From: Taklimakanibacter albus
GTDB taxonomy: Bacteria; Pseudomonadota; Alphaproteobacteria; Rhizobiales; Aestuariivirgaceae
NCBI RefSeq assembly: GCF_016595235.1
Contig: NZ_JAENHL010000007.1
Span: 1,710,765 to 1,774,764, forward strand
Reading direction: 5' to 3'
DNA length: 64,000 bases
Part shown: in pieces, positions 18,420 through 25,962 of the stretch
How the letters are laid out: each line of letters begins with the position of its first letter
Numbering within the stretch: position 1 is the first letter of the stretch
Program-made: the position numbers and the translations under genes
Notes under the pieces: model-generated
What the model saw: only the letters and a program-made list of their open reading frames with translations
The model's database searches: none
What the model was told of the DNA's origin: nothing

Positions 18420-18709
18420 CAGGAGTTGCCCTTCTTGTTCTCGGCAAGCGTGACGTCGCGCGCCGCTTGCGTCCCGAAGATTTCATGGGTCTGGGTGTCG
18501 CGATCAACGACGATCCAGGAGCGGCAGCCGCCACCATGATGCCAGTATTCCTTGTATCGGCCCTTGGGATTATCGCGCAGATACACATAGTCGAACCATT
18601 GATCCATCGTGGCGGGATCATTGGAGGTGGGCCGCCTGACCGACGCATCACCGAGGATGGTGAATTCTTCCGACGGACGCGGGCCGCAATAGGGACATTT
18701 GATCAGCAT
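18419..18709 (-). CDS. soxD: Sarcosine oxidase delta subunit
   Basis: A 96-residue zinc-binding subunit starting MLIKCPYCGPRPSEEF, with the CPYC cysteines, the WxHxxGC segment YWHHGGGCRSW, and DTQTHEI. These carry the zinc ligands (Cys, Cys, His, Cys) of SoxD. Its stop codon overlaps the soxA start. A 226-base gap with a palindromic repeat separates it from soxB upstream, unusual in this otherwise tightly packed operon. Confidence 0.93.
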   Translation of the reverse strand: MLIKCPYCGPRPSEEFTILGDASVRRPTSNDPATMDQWFDYVYLRDNPKGRYKEYWHHGGGCRSWIVVDRDTQTHEIFGTQAARDVTLAENKKGNS

Positions 18710-18736
18710 GGAAAGGCGTTCCTCATCGAGCTGAAT

Positions 18737-18905
18737 CTCCCTCTGCCGCCGAAGGCGGGGAGGGTGGCCACGGTGAAGCCGTGGTCGGGTGGGGTAATGC
18801 CGCTGGCAAGGTCTTGCAGAAGTGAGGAAGACCGCGCTTGCGGAAATACCCCACCCGTCGCGCTGGCGCGCGCCACCCTCCCCGCGCTACGCGCGGCGGA
18901 GGGAG
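18737..18905. repeat. Long imperfect inverted repeat between soxB and soxD
   Basis: Two arms of about 58 bases (18737-18796 and 18847-18905) are imperfect reverse complements: left arm begins CTCCCTCTGCCGCCG and runs to GGGTGGGGTA; right arm runs from TACCCCACCCG to CGCGGCGGAGGGAG. The 50-base centre has further small dyads. Such intergenic palindromes are dispersed in many Hyphomicrobiales genomes. Transcribed, it would fold into a long hairpin inside the sox operon. A 77-codon frame covering it is not a gene. Confidence 0.75.
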
Positions 18906-18935
18906 AAGAAATGTATGAAACCGCGTCCATGGCCA

Positions 18936-20186
18936 TCAGTGCAGATTGGGCGTGGCGCCGACGCCCTTTTCATCGATCATGTAGCCGCGCCGGAACCGGT
19001 CGAGGCGATAGGGCGCGTTGAGCGCATGCGCCTCGTTCTTGGCGATCGTATGCGCGAAGCACCAGCCCGACGCCGGCGTCGCCTTGAAGCCGCCATAACA
19101 CCAGCCGCAATTGAGATAGAGGCCGTCGACATGCGTCTTGTCGATGATCGGCGAGCCATCCATCGACATGTCCATGATGCCGCCCCAGGATCTGAGCACG
19201 CGGATGCGCGCGATGCCGGGGATCATGGCGACACCCGCCTCGATCACATGTTCGACGGTCGGCATGTTGCCGCGCCTGGCATAGGAGTTGTAGCCGTCGA
19301 GATCGCCGCCGAAGACGAGGCCGCCTTTGTCCGACTGCGACACATAGAAATGCCCGACGCCATAGGTGATGACGGTGTCGAGATAAGGCTTGATGCCTTC
19401 CGACACGAAGGCCTGCAGTACATGGCTTTCGATCGGCAGTTTCATGCCGGCCATCGCCGCGACTTCACCGGTATTGCCGGCCGCAGCCAAGCCCAGCTTC
19501 TTGCAGCCGATATAACCCTTGTTGGTCTCCACACCCTGGACCTTGCCGTTTTCGATGCGGATGCCGGTCACTTCGCAATTCTGGATGATGTCCACACCGC
19601 GCAAATCCGCGCCACGCGCATAGCCCCAGGCCACGCCGTCATGGCGCACGGTGCCGCCACGTCGCTGCAGCAGGCCGCCCATGATCGGGAAGCGCGCATT
19701 GTCGAAGCTCAGGAAAGGCGCCATCTCGCGCACCGCCTCGCGGTCGAGGAGCTCGGAATCGACTCCATCGAGCCGCATCGCATTGCCGCGCCTGGCATAG
19801 GCGTCGCGCTGCGGATCGGAGTGATAGAGATTGAGCACGCCCCGCTGCGACACCATCGCGTTGAAATTGAAGTCCTGCTCGAGGCCTTCCCACAATTTCA
19901 GCGACCATTCGTAGAACGGGTTGTTGCCGACGAGCAGATAGTTGGAGCGGATGATCGTCGTGTTGCGCCCGATATTGCCGGAGCCGAGCCAGCCCTTCTC
20001 CAGCACCGCCACATTGGTGATGCCATGCTCCTTGGCGAGGTAATAGGCGGTCGCGAGACCATGGCCGCCGCCGCCGACGATGATGACGTCATATTCCTTT
20101 TTCGGCTGCGGCTCGCGCCAGGCGGGCGCCCAGTTCTTGTGGCCGGAGAATGAATTCTTGAGGAGCGAGAAGACGGAATAGCGCAC
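18936..20186 (-). CDS. soxB: Sarcosine oxidase beta subunit (or N-methylglutamate dehydrogenase homologue)
   Basis: A 416-residue FAD/FMN subunit bearing the catalytic site. The protein starts at GTG 20186, translated RYSVFSLLKNSF, which is the usual SoxB N-terminus and length; the longer frame to 20327 would run through the glxA operator and start. The dinucleotide motif DVIIVGGGGHGLATAYYLA lies about 32 residues in, followed by LGSGNIGRNTTIIRSNYL and the C-terminal LNCGWCYGGFKATPASG. First gene of soxB-D-A-G and divergent from glxA, 91 bases away. Confidence 0.92.
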   Translation of the reverse strand: MRYSVFSLLKNSFSGHKNWAPAWREPQPKKEYDVIIVGGGGHGLATAYYLAKEHGITNVAVLEKGWLGSGNIGRNTTIIRSNYLLVGNNPFYEWSLKLWEGLEQDFNFNAMVSQRGVLNLYHSDPQRDAYARRGNAMRLDGVDSELLDREAVREMAPFLSFDNARFPIMGGLLQRRGGTVRHDGVAWGYARGADLRGVDIIQNCEVTGIRIENGKVQGVETNKGYIGCKKLGLAAAGNTGEVAAMAGMKLPIESHVLQAFVSEGIKPYLDTVITYGVGHFYVSQSDKGGLVFGGDLDGYNSYARRGNMPTVEHVIEAGVAMIPGIARIRVLRSWGGIMDMSMDGSPIIDKTHVDGLYLNCGWCYGGFKATPASGWCFAHTIAKNEAHALNAPYRLDRFRRGYMIDEKGVGATPNLH

Positions 20187-20241
20187 GAGCGTCGAAACCT
20201 CTGTTGGGTGCCGGCAGTGTGACAGAGGATGCGGGACTGTC

Positions 20242-20258
20242 TTGTCTCCTGGAGACAA
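20242..20258. promoter_or_regulatory. 17-bp palindrome in the soxB/glxA divergent promoter
   Basis: TTGTCTCCTGGAGACAA is a perfect 8-1-8 palindrome 20 bases before the glxA start and 55 bases before the soxB start. Its position fits an operator controlling both genes. AraC-type proteins usually use direct repeats, so another regulator may be involved. Confidence 0.6.
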
Positions 20259-20277
20259 ATTCTGATAAGATTGAGAC

Positions 20278-21234
20278 ATGGCGTCCGCAAGCGAAGTTTT
20301 ACCCCAGACCATCGGCTTCCTGGTCATACCGGGGCTGGCGCTGATGTCCTACGCTTCGGCGATCGAGCCCTTGCGCGCCGCCAATCATTTCGTCGGCCGC
20401 GAGCTTTATCGCTGGGTTCATATCACGCATAAGGAGCCGATCGTCACGTCCTCCTGCGGCGCGACTTTGCCCTGCTCGGCCCGTGTCGGCGACGATCTCG
20501 ATCTCGATCTGCTCCTCGTCTGCGCCGGCGGCAATCCGGCCCAGTTCACGCATCGCCCCACCCTCGCCTGGCTGAGGCGCCTTGCGCAAAGGGGCGTGCG
20601 CATGGGCGGCGTCTCGGGCGGGCCGTTCATCCTCGCCCGCGCCGGCATCATGGCCGGCCACCGCATGACCATTCACTGGGAACATGCGCAGGCCTTTGCC
20701 GAGGAGTTTCCCGATCTGTCGCTGAGCCGGGCGCGTTATGTGATCGACCGCAACCGGGTGACTTGTGCCGGCGGCGTGGCGCCACTCGACATGATGCATG
20801 CGCTCATCGCCGAGCGGCACGGCACCGCGCTGGCGATGCGGACCAGCGACTGGTTCCTGCACACGGACATCCATCCGGGCGGCGGGCCGCAACGCACCTC
20901 GGTCGGCGAGCGTTATGGCATCCACCGCCGCGAACTGATCGCCGCGCTCGAGCTGATGCAGAACAATCTGAGCGAGCCTCTCGACCGCGATACCGTGGCG
21001 AAGAGCATCGGCCTGTCGACCCGCCAGCTCGACCGGCTTTTCGCCCGGTATCTGGGCAAGAGCTTCACCGATCATTATCGCGGCCTGAGGGTCGAGGCGG
21101 CGGGCGAGCTTCTGCGCCATTCGGCCCTCACCATCACCGAGATCGCCATTGCCTGCGGCTTCGCCAATGCCAGCCATTTCTCGACCTGCTACAAGGCCGA
21201 GACCGGCATGTCGCCGAGAGCGGAGCGCGGATGA
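20278..21234 (+). CDS. glxA: GlxA family transcriptional regulator (DJ-1/PfpI domain plus AraC HTH)
   Basis: A 318-residue activator. Residues about 10-190 form a class I glutamine amidotransferase-like domain used for ligand sensing (TIGFLVIPGLALMSYASAIEPLRAAN, VSGGPFILARAGIMAG, RYVIDRNRVTCAGGVAPLDMM). Residues about 215-315 are a two-HTH AraC domain (DTVAKSIGLSTRQLDRLF and TITEIAIACGFANASHFSTCYKAETG). The same family includes GbdR and SouR, which respond to glycine betaine/dimethylglycine and sarcosine. Its divergence from soxB suggests the same inducer here, by inference. Its stop overlaps the next start (ATGA). Confidence 0.92.
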   Translation: MASASEVLPQTIGFLVIPGLALMSYASAIEPLRAANHFVGRELYRWVHITHKEPIVTSSCGATLPCSARVGDDLDLDLLLVCAGGNPAQFTHRPTLAWLRRLAQRGVRMGGVSGGPFILARAGIMAGHRMTIHWEHAQAFAEEFPDLSLSRARYVIDRNRVTCAGGVAPLDMMHALIAERHGTALAMRTSDWFLHTDIHPGGGPQRTSVGERYGIHRRELIAALELMQNNLSEPLDRDTVAKSIGLSTRQLDRLFARYLGKSFTDHYRGLRVEAAGELLRHSALTITEIAIACGFANASHFSTCYKAETGMSPRAERG

Positions 21235-22157
21235 CCTCTCTTCTGACCGAAATTGCTTCGGACCTCGCTTTTCCCGAAGGCCCGGTCATGCTGCCGGACG
21301 GCGCCATCGCCGTGGTGGAAATCGCCAGAGGCTGCGTGACGCGTATCGATCGCAACGGCCGCAAGACCGTGATCGCCACACCGGGAGGTGGACCGAATGG
21401 CGCGGCTTTCGGACCCGACGGTCATCTTTATGTCTGCAACAATGGCGGCTTCGCCTGGAAGACGGTGGACGGCCGGCTCGTGCCTGCCGGCCAGCCCGAT
21501 GACTATAAGGGTGGCTGGATCGAGCGCATCGATATCGGGACCGGCAAGGTGGAGGTGCTTTACACCAGCTGCGACGGCCGTCCGCTCAAAGGCCCGAATG
21601 ACCTCGTCTTCGACCGGCATGGCGGTTTCTATTTCACCGACCATGGCAAAAGACGTCCTCGCGATGTCGATCTGGGCGGTCTCTATTATGCGAAGACCGA
21701 TGGCAGTCTCATCCGCGAGCTCGTCCAGCCGATGATCATGCCCAATGGCGTCGGCCTGTCGCCTGATGAGCAGAGCGTCTATGTCGCCGAGACGCGCACC
21801 GGCCATCTCTGGGCCTTCGACATCGCAGCGCCGGGCGTCATCCACAAGATACCGCCGCATGAGAATGGCGGCCGCCATCTGGCGGGCCCAGCCGGCTACA
21901 CGTCCTTCGATTCTCTCGCTGTCGAGGCGGACGGAACTGTCTGCGTGGCGTCACTGGTCCTTGGCGGCATCAATGTCATTGGCGCCGATGGCACCTTTGT
22001 CGAGTTCATCGCCATGCCGGATCCCTATTGCACCAATATCTGCTTCGGCGGCGCCGAGCTGAAGACGGCGTATATCACTTTGTCGAGCACCGGCCGGCTC
22101 GTCAGCCGACCCTGGCCGCGTCCGGGCCATCGCCTGAACTTCGATCCCTGCGTGTAA
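21231..22157 (+). CDS. SMP-30/gluconolactonase family protein
   Basis: A 308-residue six-bladed beta-propeller hydrolase. Metal-binding positions of the family are visible: Glu in FPEGPVMLPDG, Asn in CNNGG and KGPNDLVFD, and Asp in GLSPDEQSVYVAET. Such enzymes hydrolyse sugar lactones; the substrate here is unknown. ATG at 21231 overlaps the glxA stop by 4 bases, so it is co-translated with the regulator, which suggests a role in the same pathway. A longer frame starting at 20763 lies inside glxA and is not used. Confidence 0.85.
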   Translation: MTSLLTEIASDLAFPEGPVMLPDGAIAVVEIARGCVTRIDRNGRKTVIATPGGGPNGAAFGPDGHLYVCNNGGFAWKTVDGRLVPAGQPDDYKGGWIERIDIGTGKVEVLYTSCDGRPLKGPNDLVFDRHGGFYFTDHGKRRPRDVDLGGLYYAKTDGSLIRELVQPMIMPNGVGLSPDEQSVYVAETRTGHLWAFDIAAPGVIHKIPPHENGGRHLAGPAGYTSFDSLAVEADGTVCVASLVLGGINVIGADGTFVEFIAMPDPYCTNICFGGAELKTAYITLSSTGRLVSRPWPRPGHRLNFDPCV

Positions 22158-22193
22158 TTCCAATATTGGGTGAAGTCGCCCGAAAAATCCCCC

Positions 22194-22222
22194 TTGACGA
22201 AACGTTTAGCTAAACGTTTAAT
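22194..22222 (+). promoter_or_regulatory. Promoter with LacI-type operator filling the spacer
   Basis: A -35 TTGACG (22194-22199) and a -10 TTTAAT (22217-22222) are separated by exactly 17 bases. A perfect 20-bp palindrome AAACGTTTAGCTAAACGTTT (22200-22219) fills the spacer and enters the -10. The central A-rich CG-containing dyad is typical of LacI/GalR operators. It lies 35 bases before the PhyH gene and 930 bases before the LacI gene in the same unit, so repression and autoregulation are the natural reading. Confidence 0.85.
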
Positions 22223-22256
22223 TCATGCCAGCTTCGGCTGAAAAAGGGAGAATTGC

Positions 22257-23132
22257 ATGTATACCAAGCAAGCCCTGCGTGAGCTCGGCGTCACCGCCTC
22301 GACCATCACGGACGCCCAGAAACAGCAGTTCGATGAACAGGGCTACATCGTCGTCGAAAATGCCCTGTCACGGGAAGACTGCGCGCAGATGCGTGACGCC
22401 TTCGAGCGTCTGCACGCCAAGGAAAGAGAAACCGGCGGCCATGAAGTACATGTCGAGCCTGGCGCCCGCCGCATCTCCAACATCTTCAACAAGACCGATG
22501 CCTTCGACAAATGCCTGTGGGTTCCTGAGGTTCTCGCCGTATCGGCCTATGCGCTGGGCGAGATCAAGGTCCATGGCGCCAATCTTCGTGACCCCGTGAA
22601 AGGCTACGGTCACCAGGATCTGCATGTGGATGTCCCCAAGAGATTCACCGATGACTGGTGGGTCGTGAATTCCATGATCATGTTCGACGATATGACGCTC
22701 GACAACGGGCCGACCCGCATCGTGCCCGGATCGCATTATTGGGCGCCGATCAACGTGCCTTATGCCAATATCGGCGACTGGGAGCCCACACCGCTGGACC
22801 CCGGTGAAGAGGCGCGCATCCCGAAAGATCTCTCCGCGCCCTATCCGGGCGAGGTGCTCGTCGAAGCCCCCGCCGGTTCGGCCATCATCTGCAACTCATC
22901 CATGTGGCACGCCGGAACGCTCAAGAAGACCGATGAACCGCGCCGCATGCTGCATCTGACCTATACGCGGCGCGATCTGCCGCAACAGCTCCTGCAGCTC
23001 GATTATCTGACGCCCGAGCTCTACAACCGCATGAGCCTGGTGCAACGTTATCTGCTCGAGATCGAACCACCCAAGCCGGGCGACGGCATTGCGCGTCAAC
23101 CGAAGAAAGAGCAAAAGGGCTGGTGGAATTGA
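22257..23132 (+). CDS. Phytanoyl-CoA dioxygenase (PhyH) family protein
   Basis: A 291-residue Fe(II)/2-oxoglutarate-dependent oxygenase. The iron triad is visible as HQDLHVD (His and Asp) and the distal His in SSMWHAGT; the 2-oxoglutarate-binding Arg is probably in DEPRRMLHLTY. PhyH-type enzymes hydroxylate varied small molecules, including ectoine and N-methyl compounds, so the substrate is open. GGGAG lies 8 bases before ATG at 22257. Transcribed from the LacI-controlled promoter with the next gene. Confidence 0.87.
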   Translation: MYTKQALRELGVTASTITDAQKQQFDEQGYIVVENALSREDCAQMRDAFERLHAKERETGGHEVHVEPGARRISNIFNKTDAFDKCLWVPEVLAVSAYALGEIKVHGANLRDPVKGYGHQDLHVDVPKRFTDDWWVVNSMIMFDDMTLDNGPTRIVPGSHYWAPINVPYANIGDWEPTPLDPGEEARIPKDLSAPYPGEVLVEAPAGSAIICNSSMWHAGTLKKTDEPRRMLHLTYTRRDLPQQLLQLDYLTPELYNRMSLVQRYLLEIEPPKPGDGIARQPKKEQKGWWN

Positions 23133-23149
23133 CACGTTGAGACATCTCT

Positions 23150-24163
23150 ATGGCGACCATGAAGGATGTGGCGAAGCTTGCGGGTGTTTCCGTTGCCACA
23201 GTCTCCTCCACTCTTTCAGGTCGCAGCTTCGTCAGCGACGAGCTCAAGCAGAGAGTGGAAGCCGCGATCAGAGAGCTAGGTTATGCGCCCAACGCCATGG
23301 CCAGCGGCCTGAAGCGCGGCACGTCCAGCCTCATTGGTCTTATCGTCCCTGACATCACCAATCCGTTCTTTACCGAGCTCGTTCATTGCATCCAGCGACG
23401 GGCGGCGGAGGCGGGTTTTGTCGTGCTTCTCGGCGTCAGCGACGACCAGGTGGCGCGCGAGGTGGAATTGATCGCGCTCATGCGCTCGCATCAGGTGGCC
23501 GGCACCATCGTCATTCCGTGCGGCGGCGAGCAGGATTGCATGAATCTCAGCCGCCTCGCGGCCGGAATGCCGCTCGTGGCCGCCGACAATGCGCCGCCCG
23601 GCATGGCGGTCGACACCGTCGTCCTCGACAATCGAATGGCCGCCACGCTGGCGACCTCGCATCTCCTGTCGCTTGGTCACAGGATCATCGCCACCATAGC
23701 AGGCCCGCCGCATCGTTTCGTGAGCCACGAGAGGTTCGTCGGTTTCACGACGGTCCTCGAGGGCAAAGGTCTTTCCGTCGGCGCGGATCACGTGAAGCGC
23801 GGCGACTTCCATGTGGCGTCGGCGCGCGAGGCGGGACTCGCGCTGCTGCAAAGCGCGCCGCGGCCCACCGCGATCTTCGTGGCGAACAACCAGATGCTGA
23901 TCGGGACCATGCAGGCCGTAGCCGAGATGCGGCTCTCCGTGCCGCGTGATGTCTCCATCATAGCGATCGACGACTTTCCCTGGGCGGCGGCCTTCACGCC
24001 GACTTTGACGACGGTGCGCCAGCCGATCGACGCACTGGCGGAAGCCGCCATCGAGCGGCTGAAGCTGCGCGTTGGCGGCCTCCAGGAGGATCCCTGCCGC
24101 GTTGTCCTGGCGCCCGAGCTGGTCATCCGACAGTCCTGCCGGGCTCCCCTCGAGGACGCGTAA
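23150..24163 (+). CDS. LacI family transcriptional regulator
   Basis: A 337-residue repressor. The N-terminal HTH and hinge read MKDVAKLAGVSVATVSSTLSGRSFVSDELKQRV and AIRELGYAPNAMASGLKRG; the periplasmic-binding-protein-like ligand domain follows (LIGLIVPDITNPFF, VVLDNRMAATLATSHLLSLGHR, ISIIAIDDFPWAAAFTPTLTTVRQP-type end). Starts 17 bases after the PhyH gene. The 20-bp palindrome upstream of PhyH is its probable operator. The ligand is likely the substrate or product of the oxygenase. Confidence 0.92.
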   Translation: MATMKDVAKLAGVSVATVSSTLSGRSFVSDELKQRVEAAIRELGYAPNAMASGLKRGTSSLIGLIVPDITNPFFTELVHCIQRRAAEAGFVVLLGVSDDQVAREVELIALMRSHQVAGTIVIPCGGEQDCMNLSRLAAGMPLVAADNAPPGMAVDTVVLDNRMAATLATSHLLSLGHRIIATIAGPPHRFVSHERFVGFTTVLEGKGLSVGADHVKRGDFHVASAREAGLALLQSAPRPTAIFVANNQMLIGTMQAVAEMRLSVPRDVSIIAIDDFPWAAAFTPTLTTVRQPIDALAEAAIERLKLRVGGLQEDPCRVVLAPELVIRQSCRAPLEDA

Positions 24164-24165
24164 CG

Positions 24166-25086
24166 CTAATTTTTCTCGATGCCCGGCAGCCGGGCAATTT
24201 CCTCGGCAAGGAAGTCGGCCAGCAGCCGCACCCGCGCGATGCCTGCCCGTTCCGGCACGATCAACATGCTGAGCGGCACGGCTGAGGGTCTGTAGTCGGG
24301 CAGAACCGGCTCGAGCTTTCCCGTGGCCAGAAGATCATCGATCAGCCAGCGATGCGCGGAGGCGATGCCACGTCCCTGGGCGACCGCTTCACGCGCGGCA
24401 AGTCCATGATCGGCGACGAAGCGTCCTTTGAAGGCCACTTGATGATGCGCGCCATCCGGCCCCGACAGCGTGAGCTTGTCGCTGCCCGCGATATTCGACA
24501 GACGGATGCCCTCATGGGCGGCGAGATCTTCCGGCACGAGCGGGCGCCCTCGCCTGCCGAGATAGTCCGGCGATGCCACGAGCAGGCGTTGCGATCGGCC
24601 GAGGCTTCTGAGCTTCAGCGAGCTGTCGTCCAGAGGTCCGAGGCGCAGCGCGATATCGACGCCCTCGCGCACGAGGTCGATGCGCTCGTCGGTGAGATTG
24701 AGATCGATGCCGATATCGCGATGAATGTCCTGGAAGGCGAAGATCAGCCGGCTCACATGTCGGATTCCGAGCGCGGCGGTCGCCGAGATGCGGATCGTGC
24801 CGGCGACGGCGCCTTGCGCGCCGCGGGCGTCGTCGCTTGCCTGGTCGACGAGCCTGAGGATCTGCAGGCAATTGGCGTAATAGCGCCGGCCCTCATCGGT
24901 CAGAGTGACGCGCCTTGTCGTCCGGCTGAGCAACGGCACGCCGACGGCGTCTTCGAGCTCGGCGATCTGCCGGGTGATGGTCGACTGTCCGACCCCTTGC
25001 TCGCGCGCCACCGCCGAGAGGCTGCCGCGCTCGGCCACCCGGACGAAGCTGCGCATCCGGTCGAGCGTGATATCTGATCTATCCAT
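24166..25086 (-). CDS. LysR family transcriptional regulator
   Basis: A 306-residue regulator with the N-terminal HTH (MRSFVRVAERGSLSAVAREQGVGQSTITRQIAELEDAVGVPLLSRTTRRV) and a type 2 periplasmic-binding effector domain (IRISATAALGIRHVS, VREGVDIALRLGPLDDSSL). The ATG at 25086 gives the standard N-terminus; another ATG lies 4 codons upstream. It is divergent from the flavodoxin-fold reductase gene 84 bases away and probably controls it, the typical arrangement for this pair. Confidence 0.9.
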   Translation of the reverse strand: MDRSDITLDRMRSFVRVAERGSLSAVAREQGVGQSTITRQIAELEDAVGVPLLSRTTRRVTLTDEGRRYYANCLQILRLVDQASDDARGAQGAVAGTIRISATAALGIRHVSRLIFAFQDIHRDIGIDLNLTDERIDLVREGVDIALRLGPLDDSSLKLRSLGRSQRLLVASPDYLGRRGRPLVPEDLAAHEGIRLSNIAGSDKLTLSGPDGAHHQVAFKGRFVADHGLAAREAVAQGRGIASAHRWLIDDLLATGKLEPVLPDYRPSAVPLSMLIVPERAGIARVRLLADFLAEEIARLPGIEKN

Positions 25087-25170
25087 TATTCGGCACAATC
25101 TTATGCATTATGCCTATCTAGCGGATTATTCGGAGGGCGCCTAGCTGAGGGGGCTAGAAAGGATCCCCTC

Positions 25171-25962
25171 ATGAAAGTTCTGCTCGTCTTCGCCCATCCC
25201 GACCCTCGTTCTCTCAATGGCGCACTCCGTGACGTCGCGGTCGCCGAACTCGTGGCGCAAGGTCATGAGGTGAAGGTGAGCGATCTTTATGCCGAAGGCT
25301 GGAAATCCGAGGTCGACCGCACCGACTTTCCCGCCCTCCTTGACGATCAGCGGCTCATACCGGTCGCGGCATCCAAGCAGGCCTTCAACGGCAACACGCT
25401 GACCCCGGATGTCAAAGCCGAGATCGACAAGCTCCTCTGGGCCGACGTCTTGATTCTCCAATTCCCCCTCTGGTGGTTCGCCATGCCGGCGATCCTGAAA
25501 GGCTGGGTCGACCGAGTCTTCGCCTATGGCTTTGCTTATGGCGTCGGCGAGCACAGCGAGGCGCGCTGGGGTGATCGTTATGGCGAGGGGACACTTGCCG
25601 GCAAGCGCGCGATGCTCATCGTGACCGCCGGCGGCTGGGAGGAGCATTATTCGCCGCGCGGCGTCAACGGGCCGATCGAGGATCTGCTGTTCCCGATCAA
25701 TCACGGCATTCTTTATTATCCGGGTTATGAGGTGCTGCCACCCCACGTCGTCTACCGCGTCGACCGTTTCAGTGCGGCCGACTTCACAACGGCCGCCGAA
25801 CAGCTGCGCGAGCGGATGCGCACCCTCGCGACCACGGCGCCGATCGCCTATCGCCGGCAGAATGGCGGTGACTACCTCATCCCGAAAATGCAATTGCGCC
25901 CGGACCTTGAAGACCCGGGCGCAAACGGCTTCGCGCTACATATCAATGGCGCAGGAAACTAG
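25171..25962 (+). CDS. NAD(P)H dehydrogenase (quinone)-like flavoprotein
   Basis: A 263-residue flavodoxin-fold FMN/FAD protein of the KefF/NQO1 group: MKVLLVFAHPDPRSLNGALRD at the N-terminus, LILQFPLWWFAMPAILKGWVDRVFAYGFAYG (FMN and dimer contact) and VTAGGWEEHYSPRG. These enzymes reduce quinones by two electrons and guard against redox cycling. AAGGA precedes ATG at 25171. Divergent from a LysR gene. Its 3' end overlaps the 3' end of the glutamine-synthetase gene by 4 bases (convergent). Confidence 0.86.
   Translation: MKVLLVFAHPDPRSLNGALRDVAVAELVAQGHEVKVSDLYAEGWKSEVDRTDFPALLDDQRLIPVAASKQAFNGNTLTPDVKAEIDKLLWADVLILQFPLWWFAMPAILKGWVDRVFAYGFAYGVGEHSEARWGDRYGEGTLAGKRAMLIVTAGGWEEHYSPRGVNGPIEDLLFPINHGILYYPGYEVLPPHVVYRVDRFSAADFTTAAEQLRERMRTLATTAPIAYRRQNGGDYLIPKMQLRPDLEDPGANGFALHINGAGN
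25894..25924. terminator. Hairpin inside the 3' end of the reductase gene
   Basis: TTGCGCCCGG (25894-25903) and CCGGGCGCAA (25915-25924) form a perfect 10-bp stem with an 11-base loop within the last codons of the reductase gene. The reductase and glnT genes overlap tail to tail, leaving no intergenic space, so this hairpin may serve both strands as terminator. Confidence 0.5.

Noticed and set aside
18703-18936. A 77-codon minus-strand frame between soxB and soxD
   Set aside because: It lies wholly on the palindromic repeat and has the composition of that repeat.
14879-20186. Thiosulfate-oxidising sox genes
   Set aside because: The names are shared, but the proteins are FAD, folate and zinc subunits of sarcosine oxidase type, with no cytochrome or sulfur-binding motif.
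20763-21230. Upstream extension of the SMP-30 gene
   Set aside because: That stretch is inside glxA in another frame and has a low-complexity Arg/Ala/His product; ATG at 21231 with the ATGA overlap is the normal start.
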